From Mumia quercus (GTDB lineage: Bacteria; Actinomycetota; Actinomycetes; Propionibacteriales; Nocardioidaceae): a stretch of 64,000 nucleotides of DNA. The translations under genes were made by a program, and so were the position numbers. Each line of letters opens with the position of its first letter. Position 1 is the stretch's first letter. Below, piece by piece: positions 25,518 through 34,472 of this stretch. Below the pieces are notes generated by a model. That model did not search any database, was not told the origin of the DNA, and saw only the letters and a program-made list of their open reading frames with translations. The DNA lies in NCBI RefSeq assembly GCF_025506335.1, contig NZ_JANZYO010000004.1, positions 434,001 through 498,000 on the forward strand, in the 5' to 3' direction.

Positions 25518-26369
25518 ATGCACGAGGATGCGGCACGGACGGCCGCGCGCTGGATCGCCACGGCCAGCGATGTGCCCGTGCACCACGCGGTCGTCGTCCT
25601 CGGGTCCGGATGGGCTGGTGCGCAGCCGGCGATCGGCGAGCCGACGTGGGTCGTCCCGAGTGCGGACGTCCCTGGCTTCCTCGACCCCGTCGCGCCCGGC
25701 CACGCCGGCCGGATCGCCTCCGTCCCGTTGCGCACCGACCACGGTGCGACGGCCCGCGTCCTGGTGATCAGCGGCAGGACCCACCTGTACGAGGGGCACG
25801 GTGCCCGCGCGGTCGTCCACGGTGTCCGTACGGCTGCCGCGGCGGGCGCCCGCACCTGCGTCCTCACCAACGCCAACGGTTCCCTCTGGCCCCAGTGGCC
25901 GACCGGGACCGGGGTCCTCGTCGCCGACCACCTCGACCTCGCGGCGGCGTCGCCGGTGACCGGTGGCACCTTCGTCGACCTCACCGACTGCTGGTCCGCA
26001 CGGTTGCGGGCGGTCGCGCGCAGCAGGGACATCGCGCTCGTCGAGGGCACGTACGCGATGCTGCGCGGCCCGGAGTACCAGACCACCGCGGAGCTGAGGG
26101 CGCTGCGCGCACTCGGCGCCCACGTCGTCGGCATGTCGTCCGTCTTGGAGGCGATCGCGGCGCGCTCGGCCGGGATGGAGGTGCTCGGCCTCTCCGTGGT
26201 GACGACCAACGAGCTCGACGACGACGGGAACCGCCTCGCCGTCACCGACCCCGAGAGCGTCGTTGCTGCCGCCGCACAGGCCGCGACCGGGCTCGGGAGC
26301 ACGATCCACGGCGTTCTCGCGGCAACCCTTCTCGCGCCCGAGCCAGCCCTCCCGGAGGAAGTCCGATGA
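25518..26369 (+). CDS. punA: Purine nucleoside phosphorylase (trimeric type)
   Basis: A 283-residue enzyme of the PNP/MTAP family, which splits purine nucleosides with phosphate into base and ribose-1-phosphate. Motifs seen: phosphate loop VVLGSGW, ISGRTHLYEGH, LTNANGS, GTYAMLRGPEYQTTAE and the substrate segment VVGMSSVLEAIAA ... TTNELDDDG. Length fits the trimeric class. I start at ATG 25518; CAGGAT ends 6 nt upstream, suggesting leaderless translation, and an upstream in-frame start at 25440 adds an unlikely 26 residues. It overlaps the NCS1 permease gene as ATGA. Confidence 0.9.
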   Translation: MHEDAARTAARWIATASDVPVHHAVVVLGSGWAGAQPAIGEPTWVVPSADVPGFLDPVAPGHAGRIASVPLRTDHGATARVLVISGRTHLYEGHGARAVVHGVRTAAAAGARTCVLTNANGSLWPQWPTGTGVLVADHLDLAAASPVTGGTFVDLTDCWSARLRAVARSRDIALVEGTYAMLRGPEYQTTAELRALRALGAHVVGMSSVLEAIAARSAGMEVLGLSVVTTNELDDDGNRLAVTDPESVVAAAAQAATGLGSTIHGVLAATLLAPEPALPEEVR

Positions 26370-27877
26370 CGATGCAGCCACCCCCGCCCCGCCGCGAGCC
26401 GCTCCCGGGCGCCGGTCCGGTCAGCGCCCCCACGAGCGCCATCGAGGCGAACGGGATCAACGTGATCGACGAGTCCGAGCGCAAGGGCACGCCCCGGTCG
26501 CTCTTCTGGCCGTGGTGCGCGTCCAACATCTCGGTCTTCGGCGTCGCGTACGGCGCGTACTTCCTCGACTTCGGCGTCTCGTTCTGGCAGGCGCTGGTCG
26601 CCGGGCTCCTCGGCACGGTGCTCTCGTTCCTGCTGGTCGGCATCGTCTCGATCGCCGGCAAGCGGGGCTCCGCGCCGACGATGGTGCTGTCGCGGGCCGC
26701 TTTCGGGATCCGCGGCAACGCGCTGCCGGCCGCGGTGTCGTACGTGCTGCTCGTCGGGTGGGAGACGGTCCTCGTCGCGCTCGCGGCGCTGGCGAGCGCG
26801 ACGGTGATCACCGAGCTCGGAGGGGGCGGTGGCGACGGGGCGCGCATCCTCGGGTTCGCGCTGACGGCGGTGGTGGTGATCGTCGCGGGCATCCTCGGGT
26901 TCGACACGATCATGCGGCTGCAGCGGTGGATCACGATCGCCACGGCGGTGCTCACCGTCGGTTATGTCGCGCTCACGATCGACCACGTCGACTGGGACGC
27001 GGTGACGTCGCTGCCGTCGGGCGGTGCGGCCGCGGTCATCGGCCTCGCCGTGTTCGCGACGGCGGGCTTCGGCATCAGCTGGGTCAACTCCGGCGCGGAC
27101 TACTCGCGCTACCTCCCCCGTACGGCGCCGGCGGGCGGCGTCGTCTTCTGGACCACGGTCGGCGGCGCCATCGCGCCGGTCTTCCTCGTCCTGTACGGCC
27201 TGCTGCTCGCCGGGTCGGACCCGGCGCTGTTCGCCGCGCTCAACGCCGACCCGATCGGCACGCTCGTGACGCTGCTGCCGACGTGGTACCTCGTCCCGTT
27301 CTTCCTGGTGGCGCTCGCCGGTCTCGTGGGCGGGGCGGTGCTCGACATCTACTCCTCGGGTCTGGCGCTGCTCACGCTCGGCCTGAAGACGCCGCGCTGG
27401 GTGGCCGCCGCGATCGACGGCGTGATCATGGTGGTCGGCGCGATCTACTTCCTGTGGTTCGCCGACGACTTCTTCGGCCCGTTCCAGGCGTTCCTCATCA
27501 CGCTCGCGGTGCCCATCGCCGCGTGGGCCGGCATCTTCGTCGCCGACCTCGCGCTGCGCCGTCGCGACTATGCGGCGCTCGACCTGTACGACCCGCGCGG
27601 GCGCTACGGCGCGTGGAACGTGGCGACGGTGGCGTGGTTCGCGCTCGCGGTGTTCGTCGGGTGGGGCATGGTGACGAAGGCGTGGAACGCACCCGACTGG
27701 CTCGGCTGGCTGGGCTACCTCCTCGAGCCGCTCGGTCTCGGCGGCCGCAAGGGCGAGTGGGCCCTCGCGAACCTCGGCGTCGTCGCTGCCCTCGTGATCG
27801 GCTTCCTCGGCTACCTGCTCACCGGACGCCGCCAGGTCGCCCGCCAGGAGGCGGAGCGGTCCGTCCGCGCACGATGA
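26366..27877 (+). CDS. NCS1 family purine/cytosine permease
   Basis: A 503-residue transporter with about 12 membrane segments. The NCS1 pattern is clear in FWPWCASNISVFGV, VLSRAAFGIRGN and DYSRYLPRTAP, most like the purine-cytosine permease branch. Such proteins bring in nucleobases with protons or sodium. Coupling by ATGA overlap to purine nucleoside phosphorylase suggests purine uptake and salvage. Its own stop overlaps the next gene, also as ATGA. Confidence 0.9.
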   Translation: MTMQPPPPRREPLPGAGPVSAPTSAIEANGINVIDESERKGTPRSLFWPWCASNISVFGVAYGAYFLDFGVSFWQALVAGLLGTVLSFLLVGIVSIAGKRGSAPTMVLSRAAFGIRGNALPAAVSYVLLVGWETVLVALAALASATVITELGGGGGDGARILGFALTAVVVIVAGILGFDTIMRLQRWITIATAVLTVGYVALTIDHVDWDAVTSLPSGGAAAVIGLAVFATAGFGISWVNSGADYSRYLPRTAPAGGVVFWTTVGGAIAPVFLVLYGLLLAGSDPALFAALNADPIGTLVTLLPTWYLVPFFLVALAGLVGGAVLDIYSSGLALLTLGLKTPRWVAAAIDGVIMVVGAIYFLWFADDFFGPFQAFLITLAVPIAAWAGIFVADLALRRRDYAALDLYDPRGRYGAWNVATVAWFALAVFVGWGMVTKAWNAPDWLGWLGYLLEPLGLGGRKGEWALANLGVVAALVIGFLGYLLTGRRQVARQEAERSVRAR

Positions 27878-28695
27878 GGATCGCGGTCACGGGTGCGTCC
27901 GGGAACGTCGGCGGCCAGGTCGTCTCGCTGCTCACCGCAGCCGGCGGGGACGAGGTGGTGGGGCTGTCACGGCGTGGGCCGGTGCCCGCGGACTACGACG
28001 ACCCGGCCTCGTTGCGCGCCGCGCTGACGGGGATCGACACGCTCGTCCTCGTCACGAGCGACGGCGAGGCGGCGCGGGTCCTGACGCATCACGCGCACCT
28101 CGTGAGCGCTGTCGAGCAGACGGGTGTCGGCCACGTGGTCGCCCTGTCCGGTCTGGACACCGACCTCGCGTCGCCGTTCTGCTACGCCTACACCAACGGG
28201 GTCCTCGAAGCACAGCTCTCCCGTACGGGGTGCGCCGTGTCGGTCGTCCGCGCGTCGCTCTTCGCGGAGTTCTTCGCCGGGTTCCTCGATGCCGCACGAG
28301 CGACCGGCGAGCTGCGGTTGCCGGCCAGCGACGCACGCGTCTCGCTGGTGTCGCGTGCGGACGTCGCCCGGTGCCTCGCCGTACTGGCGCGCGCGGAGCC
28401 GACGGGACGCGCCCACGAGGTCACCGGACCGGCCGCGCTCTCGATGCACGACGTCGCCGCGGTCGCCGGACGGGCGTGGGACACCCCGGTCTCCTACGCC
28501 GACGTGGACGAGCCGACGTTCGTCGCGCAGACGGCACGCAGCGGCGAGTCGCCGTGGTGGACCTATGCTTACGCGTCGATGTTCGCGTCCATCCGCGAGC
28601 GTCGCTGGGACGCGGTGTCGGCCGAGGTCCGCACGCTCACCGGTCGCGACCCGGTCCCGTTCGACGCAGCGTGTGAATTCCGTGCCACCAGGTGA
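27874..28695 (+). CDS. NmrA-like NAD(P)-binding SDR protein
   Basis: A 273-residue atypical short-chain dehydrogenase. The N-terminal nucleotide motif is TGASGNVGGQV, and no catalytic YxxxK is obvious, as in NmrA/QorB-type redox sensors or reductases. It is third in the PNP-permease operon with an ATGA overlap. Its role there is unclear; a redox-sensing or quinone-reducing function is possible. It is convergent with the MocR-like gene, 20 bp away. Confidence 0.82.
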   Translation: MRIAVTGASGNVGGQVVSLLTAAGGDEVVGLSRRGPVPADYDDPASLRAALTGIDTLVLVTSDGEAARVLTHHAHLVSAVEQTGVGHVVALSGLDTDLASPFCYAYTNGVLEAQLSRTGCAVSVVRASLFAEFFAGFLDAARATGELRLPASDARVSLVSRADVARCLAVLARAEPTGRAHEVTGPAALSMHDVAAVAGRAWDTPVSYADVDEPTFVAQTARSGESPWWTYAYASMFASIRERRWDAVSAEVRTLTGRDPVPFDAACEFRATR

Positions 28696-28715
28696 CACCG
28701 AATCCACACGATCGC

Positions 28716-30077
28716 TCACCCCACGGCGTGCGTGACGTCCGCGGCGACGAGCCAGGCGACGCTCGCGTGGTCCGCGCGGAGGCCGGCGGTCGCGAGCCGG
28801 ACATGACGGGGCCCCACGGTCGGTCCGGCGACGTCGGTCCCGGTCCTCGCCCGGATGCCGGCGCGCGCGAGGCGTCGTACGGTCACGTGCGCATCGGGCA
28901 CCCGCACCCACATCGCCAGCCCGTCGACGCCTGGAACGGCGAGGCCGCGGCGCCGCAGCGCGCGGGCGAGCGTGTGCCAACGGCGCGCGTACCGCCAGCG
29001 CGCCTGCGCGACCATCGCCTGCACGACCGGGTCGCCCAGCATCAGCGCCAGCGTCCGCTGCGCCATCGCAGGCGGGAACGAGCCGGTGATGTTCTGCCGG
29101 GCTCGGAGCCGCTCGACGACCGCCGAGGCGCCCCCGACGAGGGCCATCCGCACCGTCGGGCCGTGCGAGCGCTGGTACCCGCGGACCAGCACGGTCTGCT
29201 CCGGCAGCCACCTACCGACCGACGCGGCCGTCTCGGTGGCGAGCCCGGCCGCGCTGTCCTCCTCGACCACGAGCACCTCCCGTTCGGCGAGCACGGAGGC
29301 GAGCGCGTGGGCGCGGTCCTCGGTCACGCGATGCGCCAGCGGGTCGGCCAGCCGGGGCTGCAGCACGACCATGACCGGCCGCGCGGCGAGGGCTGAGGCG
29401 AGCGCGTCCGGCACCATCCCGGCGCTGTCGCAGGCGACGTGCAGCACCTGGGCGCGCACTGCGGAGAGGACGGCGCGCGTCTCGGGCGAGCACGCCTCCT
29501 CCACGACGACGCGGTCGCCGGGGTGCACGACGAGCGCGGCGAGCTGGGCCAACGCGTCGGCGAAGCCCCACGCGACCGCCAGCCCGTCCGGCACGAACGG
29601 CCACGAGCCGTACGCGACCCGCGCGAGGTCGTCGTCGACGTCGCTGCTCTCCGAGTGCCGCCAGGCCAGACGCTCGGCTGCTGCCGCCAGGTGAGGGCCA
29701 GGGTCCGGGACGAGGTCGACGTCGTACGCCGAGGTCGCGAGGTCGATCCGCACCGGACGGTCGTGAACGTCGTACGGGTCAGGCCGCTCGTTCGAGGGAA
29801 GGCTGAGGTCGTGGACGAAGGTGCCGTTGCGGCCGTCGGAGCGGACGAGCCGCTCGTGGCGCAGCAGGGCCCACGCGGTGGCGACGGTGGTGGCGCCGAC
29901 GTGCAGCGCGGCGGCCGTGGCGCGGACCGTGGGGAGCCGGGTGCCGTCACGGAGCGTCCCCTGCCGGATGAGGCGGGCGACGTGGTCGGCGATCCCTCGG
30001 GCGGACGGTTCGGCCACGCCGGCGGCGAGCCGCGCGGCAGGCATCGACGTGCTGGTGCGACCGGGCTCTCCCCCCAT
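28716..30077 (-). CDS. MocR-type GntR/aminotransferase regulator lacking the PLP lysine
   Basis: A 453-residue protein. Residues about 25-95 form a GntR winged helix (LIRQGTLRDGTRLPTVRATAAALHVGATTVATAWALL), and the rest is a fold-type I aminotransferase-like domain. The segment that normally reads SFSKSxGPDLRLA, with the Schiff-base lysine, here reads GYQRSHGPTVRMA, so R303 replaces lysine. The usual Asn of the NP motif is also altered (PRLADPLA). It may bind a ligand without forming a PLP aldimine, or be apo-regulated. It is divergent from the M14 peptidase gene. Confidence 0.85.
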   Translation of the reverse strand: MGGEPGRTSTSMPAARLAAGVAEPSARGIADHVARLIRQGTLRDGTRLPTVRATAAALHVGATTVATAWALLRHERLVRSDGRNGTFVHDLSLPSNERPDPYDVHDRPVRIDLATSAYDVDLVPDPGPHLAAAAERLAWRHSESSDVDDDLARVAYGSWPFVPDGLAVAWGFADALAQLAALVVHPGDRVVVEEACSPETRAVLSAVRAQVLHVACDSAGMVPDALASALAARPVMVVLQPRLADPLAHRVTEDRAHALASVLAEREVLVVEEDSAAGLATETAASVGRWLPEQTVLVRGYQRSHGPTVRMALVGGASAVVERLRARQNITGSFPPAMAQRTLALMLGDPVVQAMVAQARWRYARRWHTLARALRRRGLAVPGVDGLAMWVRVPDAHVTVRRLARAGIRARTGTDVAGPTVGPRHVRLATAGLRADHASVAWLVAADVTHAVG

Positions 30078-30120
30078 GACGAATTCTTAGCGGCGCCGCA
30101 GACGCGCCGCCACCCCACTG

Positions 30121-30163
30121 TCCGGATGCGGCCACGGCTACCGGCAAGTCCGCACAATCCGGA
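30121..30163. promoter_or_regulatory. Two TCCGGA sites in the MocR / M14 peptidase divergent region
   Basis: TCCGGA occurs at 30121-30126 and 30158-30163, 37 bp apart, between the MocR-like regulator and the M14 gene. MocR proteins often bind repeated half-sites near their own promoters, so these are operator candidates. A 7-bp hairpin (30215-30232) and TAACGT (30199-30204) lie further towards the peptidase gene. Confidence 0.35.
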
Positions 30164-30254
30164 ACAAGCGAGACGGTCCGACGCCCGTGAATGGTCCTTA
30201 ACGTGAGGCAACCTCGCCGCGCACCCGCGGCGGGACCTCGTGGAAGGGCATCAC

Positions 30255-32909
30255 ATGGCACACAGACGAATGCTGTCCGCCGCCGTGGTCACGGCGTCGG
30301 TCGCCTTGCTCGGGACAAGCCTGGTCGCCTCCTCCGCCACCGCGGAGGCGCCGTACCGGGTCAACCTGCCGGCCGCTGTCGACGGCATCCCCACCCCGGA
30401 GGAGTTCTTCGGGTTCGAGATGGGGACGGAGGGGAAGCTCGCCGCCTACCCCGACGTCCTCGACTACATGAAGGACATCGCCAAGAAGTCCGACCGCGTC
30501 GACTACGAGACGGTCGGCGAGACGACGATGGGCAACGAGTACGCGACGGTCTTCATCAGCGCGCCGAAGAACCTCGAGCGCCTCGACGAGATCGTCGAGA
30601 TGAACCAGAAGCTCTCCGACCCGCGCAACACCTCGCAGGCCGAGGCGAAGGCGCTCGCGCGCGAGAGCGTCCCGATCTACCACCTCGAGGCGACGATCCA
30701 TTCCACCGAGGTCGGCAACGGCCAGGCGATCAACGACATCGTCCACCGCCTCGCGACCGAGGACTCCGCCTTCACCGACGAGGTCCTCAACAACGCGGTG
30801 ATCATGCTCGTCCCGTCGCAGAACCCCGACGGCCAGCACCTCGTCGTCGACCACTTCAACCGCACGGCGGGCACGAACCTCGCGCGGACGTACCCGGACC
30901 TCTACCACAAGTACACCGGGCACGACGACAACCGTGACTGGACGATGTTCACGCAGGTCGAGGCGCAGTACCGGCTCGAGCTGGAGAAGAAGTTCCGCCC
31001 GGTGATGACGCACATCATGCACCAGCAGGGCAACTCCGGTGAGCGTCTCTTCGTCCCGCCGTACGGAGGCGTGACCAGCGCGAACGTGCCGCCGAACATG
31101 AACGCCTCCAGCTCGGCGATCGGGCAGCACGCGATGCGTCAGCTCGCCGCCGAGGGCAAGTCCGGCGTGGGCACGCAGGACTACCACATCTTCTGGACCC
31201 TGGAGCAGCCCGTCGGGTTCTTCCCGTTCACCGGCACCGGTGCGTTCCTCACCGAGATCGCGTCGGTCGTCGACCTCGCGTACCCGCAGAAGTCGAGCGA
31301 CGGTAAGCCGCTCGGCCCGCAGGTGCCGACCCAGGCACTGATCGAGCCGTACGAGAAGGACACCTGGACGCTCAAGGACATCGTCGAGTACGCCAACACG
31401 GCCACGTACGCGGGCATGGAGTACGTCGCACAGAACGGCGAGAAGCTGCTGTACGACAACCTGTGGTCCGTCCCCGCGGAGTACATGGAGGACGGCGTGA
31501 AGTCGGGCGTCGAGGCGTACGTCGTCGAGGCCGACCAGCGCGACCCGTACGCGACGTACGAGATGCTCGAGCGGCTGGAGTGGACGCAGGTCGAGATCGA
31601 CCGGGCAGCCGCGCCGTTCACCGCGGCAGGCAAGCAGTACGCCGCGGGGTCGTACGTGATCAAGACCAAGCAGCCGCGCGGCAACTGGGTCGACCAGGTG
31701 CTCGGCAAGGACTCCTACCCCACCGACGACCTCCCGTACGCCGAGGCGACCACGAGTCTGCCGCTCCAGATGGGCGTCGCGGTCGACGAGGTCAAGGAGG
31801 AGTTCGACGCCTCGCTCGAGCGCGTCGAGTCGGTCGAGGTGCCATCGGTGACGATGCCGGCAGCGCCGGGTGCCGCAGGGGCGTACCTGGTGCGGCCGGA
31901 GTCGTACGGCACGATCCAGGTCGTCGCCGCGCTGCAGAAGTCGAACATCACCACGTTCCGCGCCGGCAAGGAGTTCAAGGACGGCGGCACGACCTACCCG
32001 GCGGGCACGTACGTGATCCCGGCGACGCCGCAGGCGCGCTCGGTGCTCGCGACGGCGACGAAGAAGGTCGGCATCCCGGTCGCCGCGACGGCGTCCGCGC
32101 CGAAGGTCGAGGGCATCCAGCTCAAGCCGCGTACGCGGGTCGGCCTGCTGCGCGGGGCGAACAACATGCCCGGCGGTTGGGACATGTGGCTGATGGACCA
32201 GTACAAGGTCAACTACGAGGTCGTCGGGGCGCAGGACTTCCAGAGCGGCCGGCTCATCGACGTCTACGACACGATCGTGCTGCCGCAGGGCATCTCGACG
32301 GCGCGGATCGTCGACGGGCTCGACCAGAACCGGTACGACGAGGAGTTCGCATGGGCGTACGGCGTGGGTGAGAAGGGCTGGAAGAAGCTCCGCCAGTTCG
32401 TCCGGCAGGGCGGCACGCTGCTGGCGATCGGCAGCTCGGTCGCCACGGCGAAGGACCTGCTCGACCTGCCGATCGAGCCGGCGCTGCCGACCGACCGGAA
32501 CGTGTTCGCCACCGGCGGCAGCCTGCTCAACCACGAGTTCGACAGCTCCGACATGGTCGCGTGGGGCATGCCGGACGAGTGGCCGGTGTGGCTCTACAAC
32601 ACGCAGGCCTGGACGCCGACCGGCAAGAAGGCCGACGTCGTGTCGACGTACCCGGAGTCGGACGTGCTGGCCAGCGGCTACCTCAAGGGTGAGGAGCACG
32701 TCGCGGGCGAGGCGAACGTGGTCTCGTTCGACATCGGCAAGGGCAAGGTGGTGACGTACGGGTCGGAGATCACGTTCCGCTCGCTGCCGCGCTCGTCGTT
32801 CAACCTGCTCTACAACGCGGTGTACGGCGGACCTGCGGCGGAGGTGAACAAGACCCAGCTCAAGAAGCTGAAGCCCGCCTTCGCACCGAACGGCACCCTG
32901 CTGCCGTAG
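30255..32909 (+). CDS. Secreted M14-family zinc carboxypeptidase-like protein
   Basis: An 884-residue exported protein. A signal peptide to about TATAEA precedes the peptidase M14 domain with H149-S-T-E152 and H256 (HIMHQQG) as zinc ligands, plus NPDGQ and HDDNRDW. The C-terminal half (from about residue 560) has a glutamine-amidotransferase-like fold (RPESYGTIQVV ... YDTIVLPQG). This long form is common in secreted peptidases of actinobacteria and Bacteroidetes; the substrate is unknown. The ATG at 30255 follows GGAAGGG, and an in-frame GTG at 30240 is less likely. Confidence 0.85.
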   Translation: MAHRRMLSAAVVTASVALLGTSLVASSATAEAPYRVNLPAAVDGIPTPEEFFGFEMGTEGKLAAYPDVLDYMKDIAKKSDRVDYETVGETTMGNEYATVFISAPKNLERLDEIVEMNQKLSDPRNTSQAEAKALARESVPIYHLEATIHSTEVGNGQAINDIVHRLATEDSAFTDEVLNNAVIMLVPSQNPDGQHLVVDHFNRTAGTNLARTYPDLYHKYTGHDDNRDWTMFTQVEAQYRLELEKKFRPVMTHIMHQQGNSGERLFVPPYGGVTSANVPPNMNASSSAIGQHAMRQLAAEGKSGVGTQDYHIFWTLEQPVGFFPFTGTGAFLTEIASVVDLAYPQKSSDGKPLGPQVPTQALIEPYEKDTWTLKDIVEYANTATYAGMEYVAQNGEKLLYDNLWSVPAEYMEDGVKSGVEAYVVEADQRDPYATYEMLERLEWTQVEIDRAAAPFTAAGKQYAAGSYVIKTKQPRGNWVDQVLGKDSYPTDDLPYAEATTSLPLQMGVAVDEVKEEFDASLERVESVEVPSVTMPAAPGAAGAYLVRPESYGTIQVVAALQKSNITTFRAGKEFKDGGTTYPAGTYVIPATPQARSVLATATKKVGIPVAATASAPKVEGIQLKPRTRVGLLRGANNMPGGWDMWLMDQYKVNYEVVGAQDFQSGRLIDVYDTIVLPQGISTARIVDGLDQNRYDEEFAWAYGVGEKGWKKLRQFVRQGGTLLAIGSSVATAKDLLDLPIEPALPTDRNVFATGGSLLNHEFDSSDMVAWGMPDEWPVWLYNTQAWTPTGKKADVVSTYPESDVLASGYLKGEEHVAGEANVVSFDIGKGKVVTYGSEITFRSLPRSSFNLLYNAVYGGPAAEVNKTQLKKLKPAFAPNGTLLP

Positions 32910-32921
32910 CGCGCCACCCGC

Positions 32922-32996
32922 CCCGTCCCCGATTCGGGCACTTGTCCACCTTTCGCGTTGCCGAAAGCGTGGCGAACTGCCCGAATCGGGGACGGG
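32922..32996. repeat. Palindromic repeat, class B copy 1 (75 bp)
   Basis: Perfect 19-bp arms CCCGTCCCCGATTCGGGCA (32922-32940) and complement (32978-32996), with an inner hairpin around CTTTCG-CGAAAG. It is exactly the same length as the element at 49311-49385 and agrees with it at about 53 of 75 positions by eye. It lies between the convergent M14 and carbonic anhydrase genes and may also act as terminator. Confidence 0.75.
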
Positions 32997-33000
32997 TGCG

Positions 33001-33525
33001 TTACTGCGCGTCGCGGTGGAGGTCGGAGAGTGCGAGGTAGTTGCGGGCGTTGCGGGTGAGACCTTCGCGCTCCTCGGCGCTGAGCTCGCGGCGGACCTTG
33101 CCGGGGACCCCGGCGACCAGCGAGCCCGGCGGGATGTCGGCACCCTCGAGCACGACCGCCCCTGCGGCGACCATCGAACCCGCGCCGATCCGCGCGCCGT
33201 TGAGCACGACGGCGCCCATCCCGATGAGGGCGTCGTCCTCGACGGTGCACCCGTGGAGCACTGCGCGGTGGCCGACGGAGACACCGCTGCCCAGCGTCAG
33301 CGGCTTGTCGGTGTCGACGTGGAACACGCAGCCGTCTTGGACGTTGCTGCGCTCGCCGATGGTGATCGGGGCGTTGTCGGCGCGCAGCACCGCGCCGTAC
33401 CAGACGCTCGCCTGCGGACCGAGGGTCACGGCGCCGGTCAGCACGGCGGTGGGAGCGACGTACGAGGTGGGGTCGAGGTCGGGGCTGGTCCCGGCGATGG
33501 TGCGGAGCAGAGGTGCGTCGGTCAT
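33001..33525 (-). CDS. Gamma-class carbonic anhydrase / left-handed beta-helix protein
   Basis: A 174-residue hexapeptide-repeat protein (LTGAVTLGPQASVWYGAVLRAD, VQDGCVFHVD, VGHRAVLHGCTVEDDALIGMGAVVLNGARIG). Three His residues (FHVD, GHRAVLHG) are where gamma carbonic anhydrases bind zinc. Related proteins include PaaY, a thioesterase of phenylacetate clusters, so PaaY-like activity cannot be excluded. I start at ATG 33525, where family similarity begins. The upstream CACGAT hexamer, 7 nt before ATG, hints at leaderless expression. Confidence 0.83.
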   Translation of the reverse strand: MTDAPLLRTIAGTSPDLDPTSYVAPTAVLTGAVTLGPQASVWYGAVLRADNAPITIGERSNVQDGCVFHVDTDKPLTLGSGVSVGHRAVLHGCTVEDDALIGMGAVVLNGARIGAGSMVAAGAVVLEGADIPPGSLVAGVPGKVRRELSAEEREGLTRNARNYLALSDLHRDAQ

Positions 33526-33556
33526 GGAGCCGATCGTGCCACGGCTCACACGTCGC

Positions 33557-34108
33557 TCATCCGAGGAGTGCGCGCCGGGCCATCTGCGTGAGGAGCTCGG
33601 CCATCGCGTCCTCGGAGATGCGCGCACTGTGCGGCGTGGAGTTGAGGAGCCCGAAGGTGGCCTGGACAGCGGCGCGGGCCGTGCGCTGGTCCAGCTCGGG
33701 TCGCAGGGCGCGCAGGACCTCGACCCAGGCGTCGACGTAGTCGAGCTGCAGCGCGCGCACCGTCGCACGGCTGGCGGTGTCGAGGTTGGTCCACTCCCGC
33801 TCCTGCACCACGATCAGCGCCGGGTTGGTGAGCGCGAAGTCGATGTGGAACGCGACGAGCGAGTCGAGGGCGGCCTTGGGGTCGCCTGCCGAGGCCAGCC
33901 GTGCGCGGCCTCCGCTCTGCAGGGTCTGGCTGATCCCGACCAGCATGTCGGACAGGATCGCGTCCTTGCCGGCGAAGTGGCGGTAGAGCGCCGGACCCGA
34001 GATCCCGCACGCGGCACCGATGTCGTGGACCGAGACTCCGTGGAAGCCGCGCTCGGCGAAGAGCGAGGCGGCGGTGCGGAGGATCTGCTCCTGGCGAGTC
34101 GTGACCAC
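33557..34108 (-). CDS. TetR family transcriptional regulator
   Basis: A 183-residue TetR protein with helix-turn-helix VSVHDIGAACGISGPALYRHFAGKDAIL at about residues 25-52. Its C-terminal domain resembles regulators of lipid and acyl-CoA metabolism. Translation begins at GTG 34108; TAGCAT (minus strand, 34120-34115) ends 6 nt before it, a leaderless arrangement. No target is certain. It could bind the GTAAGCG-type sites at 37.2 and 54.1 kb (speculative). Confidence 0.83.
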   Translation of the reverse strand: MVTTRQEQILRTAASLFAERGFHGVSVHDIGAACGISGPALYRHFAGKDAILSDMLVGISQTLQSGGRARLASAGDPKAALDSLVAFHIDFALTNPALIVVQEREWTNLDTASRATVRALQLDYVDAWVEVLRALRPELDQRTARAAVQATFGLLNSTPHSARISEDAMAELLTQMARRALLG

Positions 34109-34174
34109 GCAGTCATGCTAGGTCGCCGCAGGCGCGCAGGACGGGAGGGGCGACGGCGAAGTCCGGGGGCAGAG

Positions 34175-34207
34175 AAAAAGCGGCCGGCGGGGGTGCCGCC
34201 GGCCGCT
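34175..34207 (-). terminator. U-tailed intrinsic terminator on the minus strand
   Basis: AGCGGCCGGCGG (34179-34190) and its exact complement (34196-34207) surround a 5-nt loop. On the minus strand the hairpin is followed directly by five T residues (34179-34175), the only clear U-tract terminator I found apart from the attenuator. No minus-strand gene lies just upstream of it, which suggests a short untranslated transcript. Confidence 0.6.
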
Positions 34208-34340
34208 GGTGCCCGTGAGCGGTCTCGGGTCCGCTCACGAACGGTTCTCCTCCGCGTCACGGGGGCCGCGCGGAGGAGATCGGGGTGCTACAGGAAGAAA
34301 TCTGCCACGAATTCACCGAGATGGGAATGGCATAATGCTG
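34175..34340 (-). ncRNA. Candidate small RNA in the 34.1-34.5 kb gap
   Basis: The 364-bp gap 34109-34472 holds no convincing protein gene. On the minus strand it reads an AT-richer stretch, then three consecutive hairpins (34279-34246 with 11-bp arms, 34238-34215 with 8-bp arms, and the U-tailed terminator). This order suits a small RNA or a long leader. The 5' end is a guess. The plus-strand view would be the 5' region of the HTH gene at 34473. Confidence 0.3.
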
Positions 34341-34472
34341 CCGTGTCGCCAATACGACACCCTTCGGGCCGCGGAGAGCGCGGAACAGGAGGAATTCGCG
34401 CAAACCACTCCCTGCCCCCGCGTGCGGCGTGGAAAGATCCGCCAAGCGCCCGGACAGACAAGGAGGGGACGC

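Noticed and set aside
30198-33284. A 1028-codon minus-strand open frame
   Set aside because: It lies opposite the M14 peptidase, which has a signal peptide and zinc motifs; the antisense product is low complexity.
34257-34320. Short minus-strand reading frames in the 34.2-34.4 kb gap as a small protein
   Set aside because: They lack a ribosome site and any conserved feature; the structured RNA reading is better supported.
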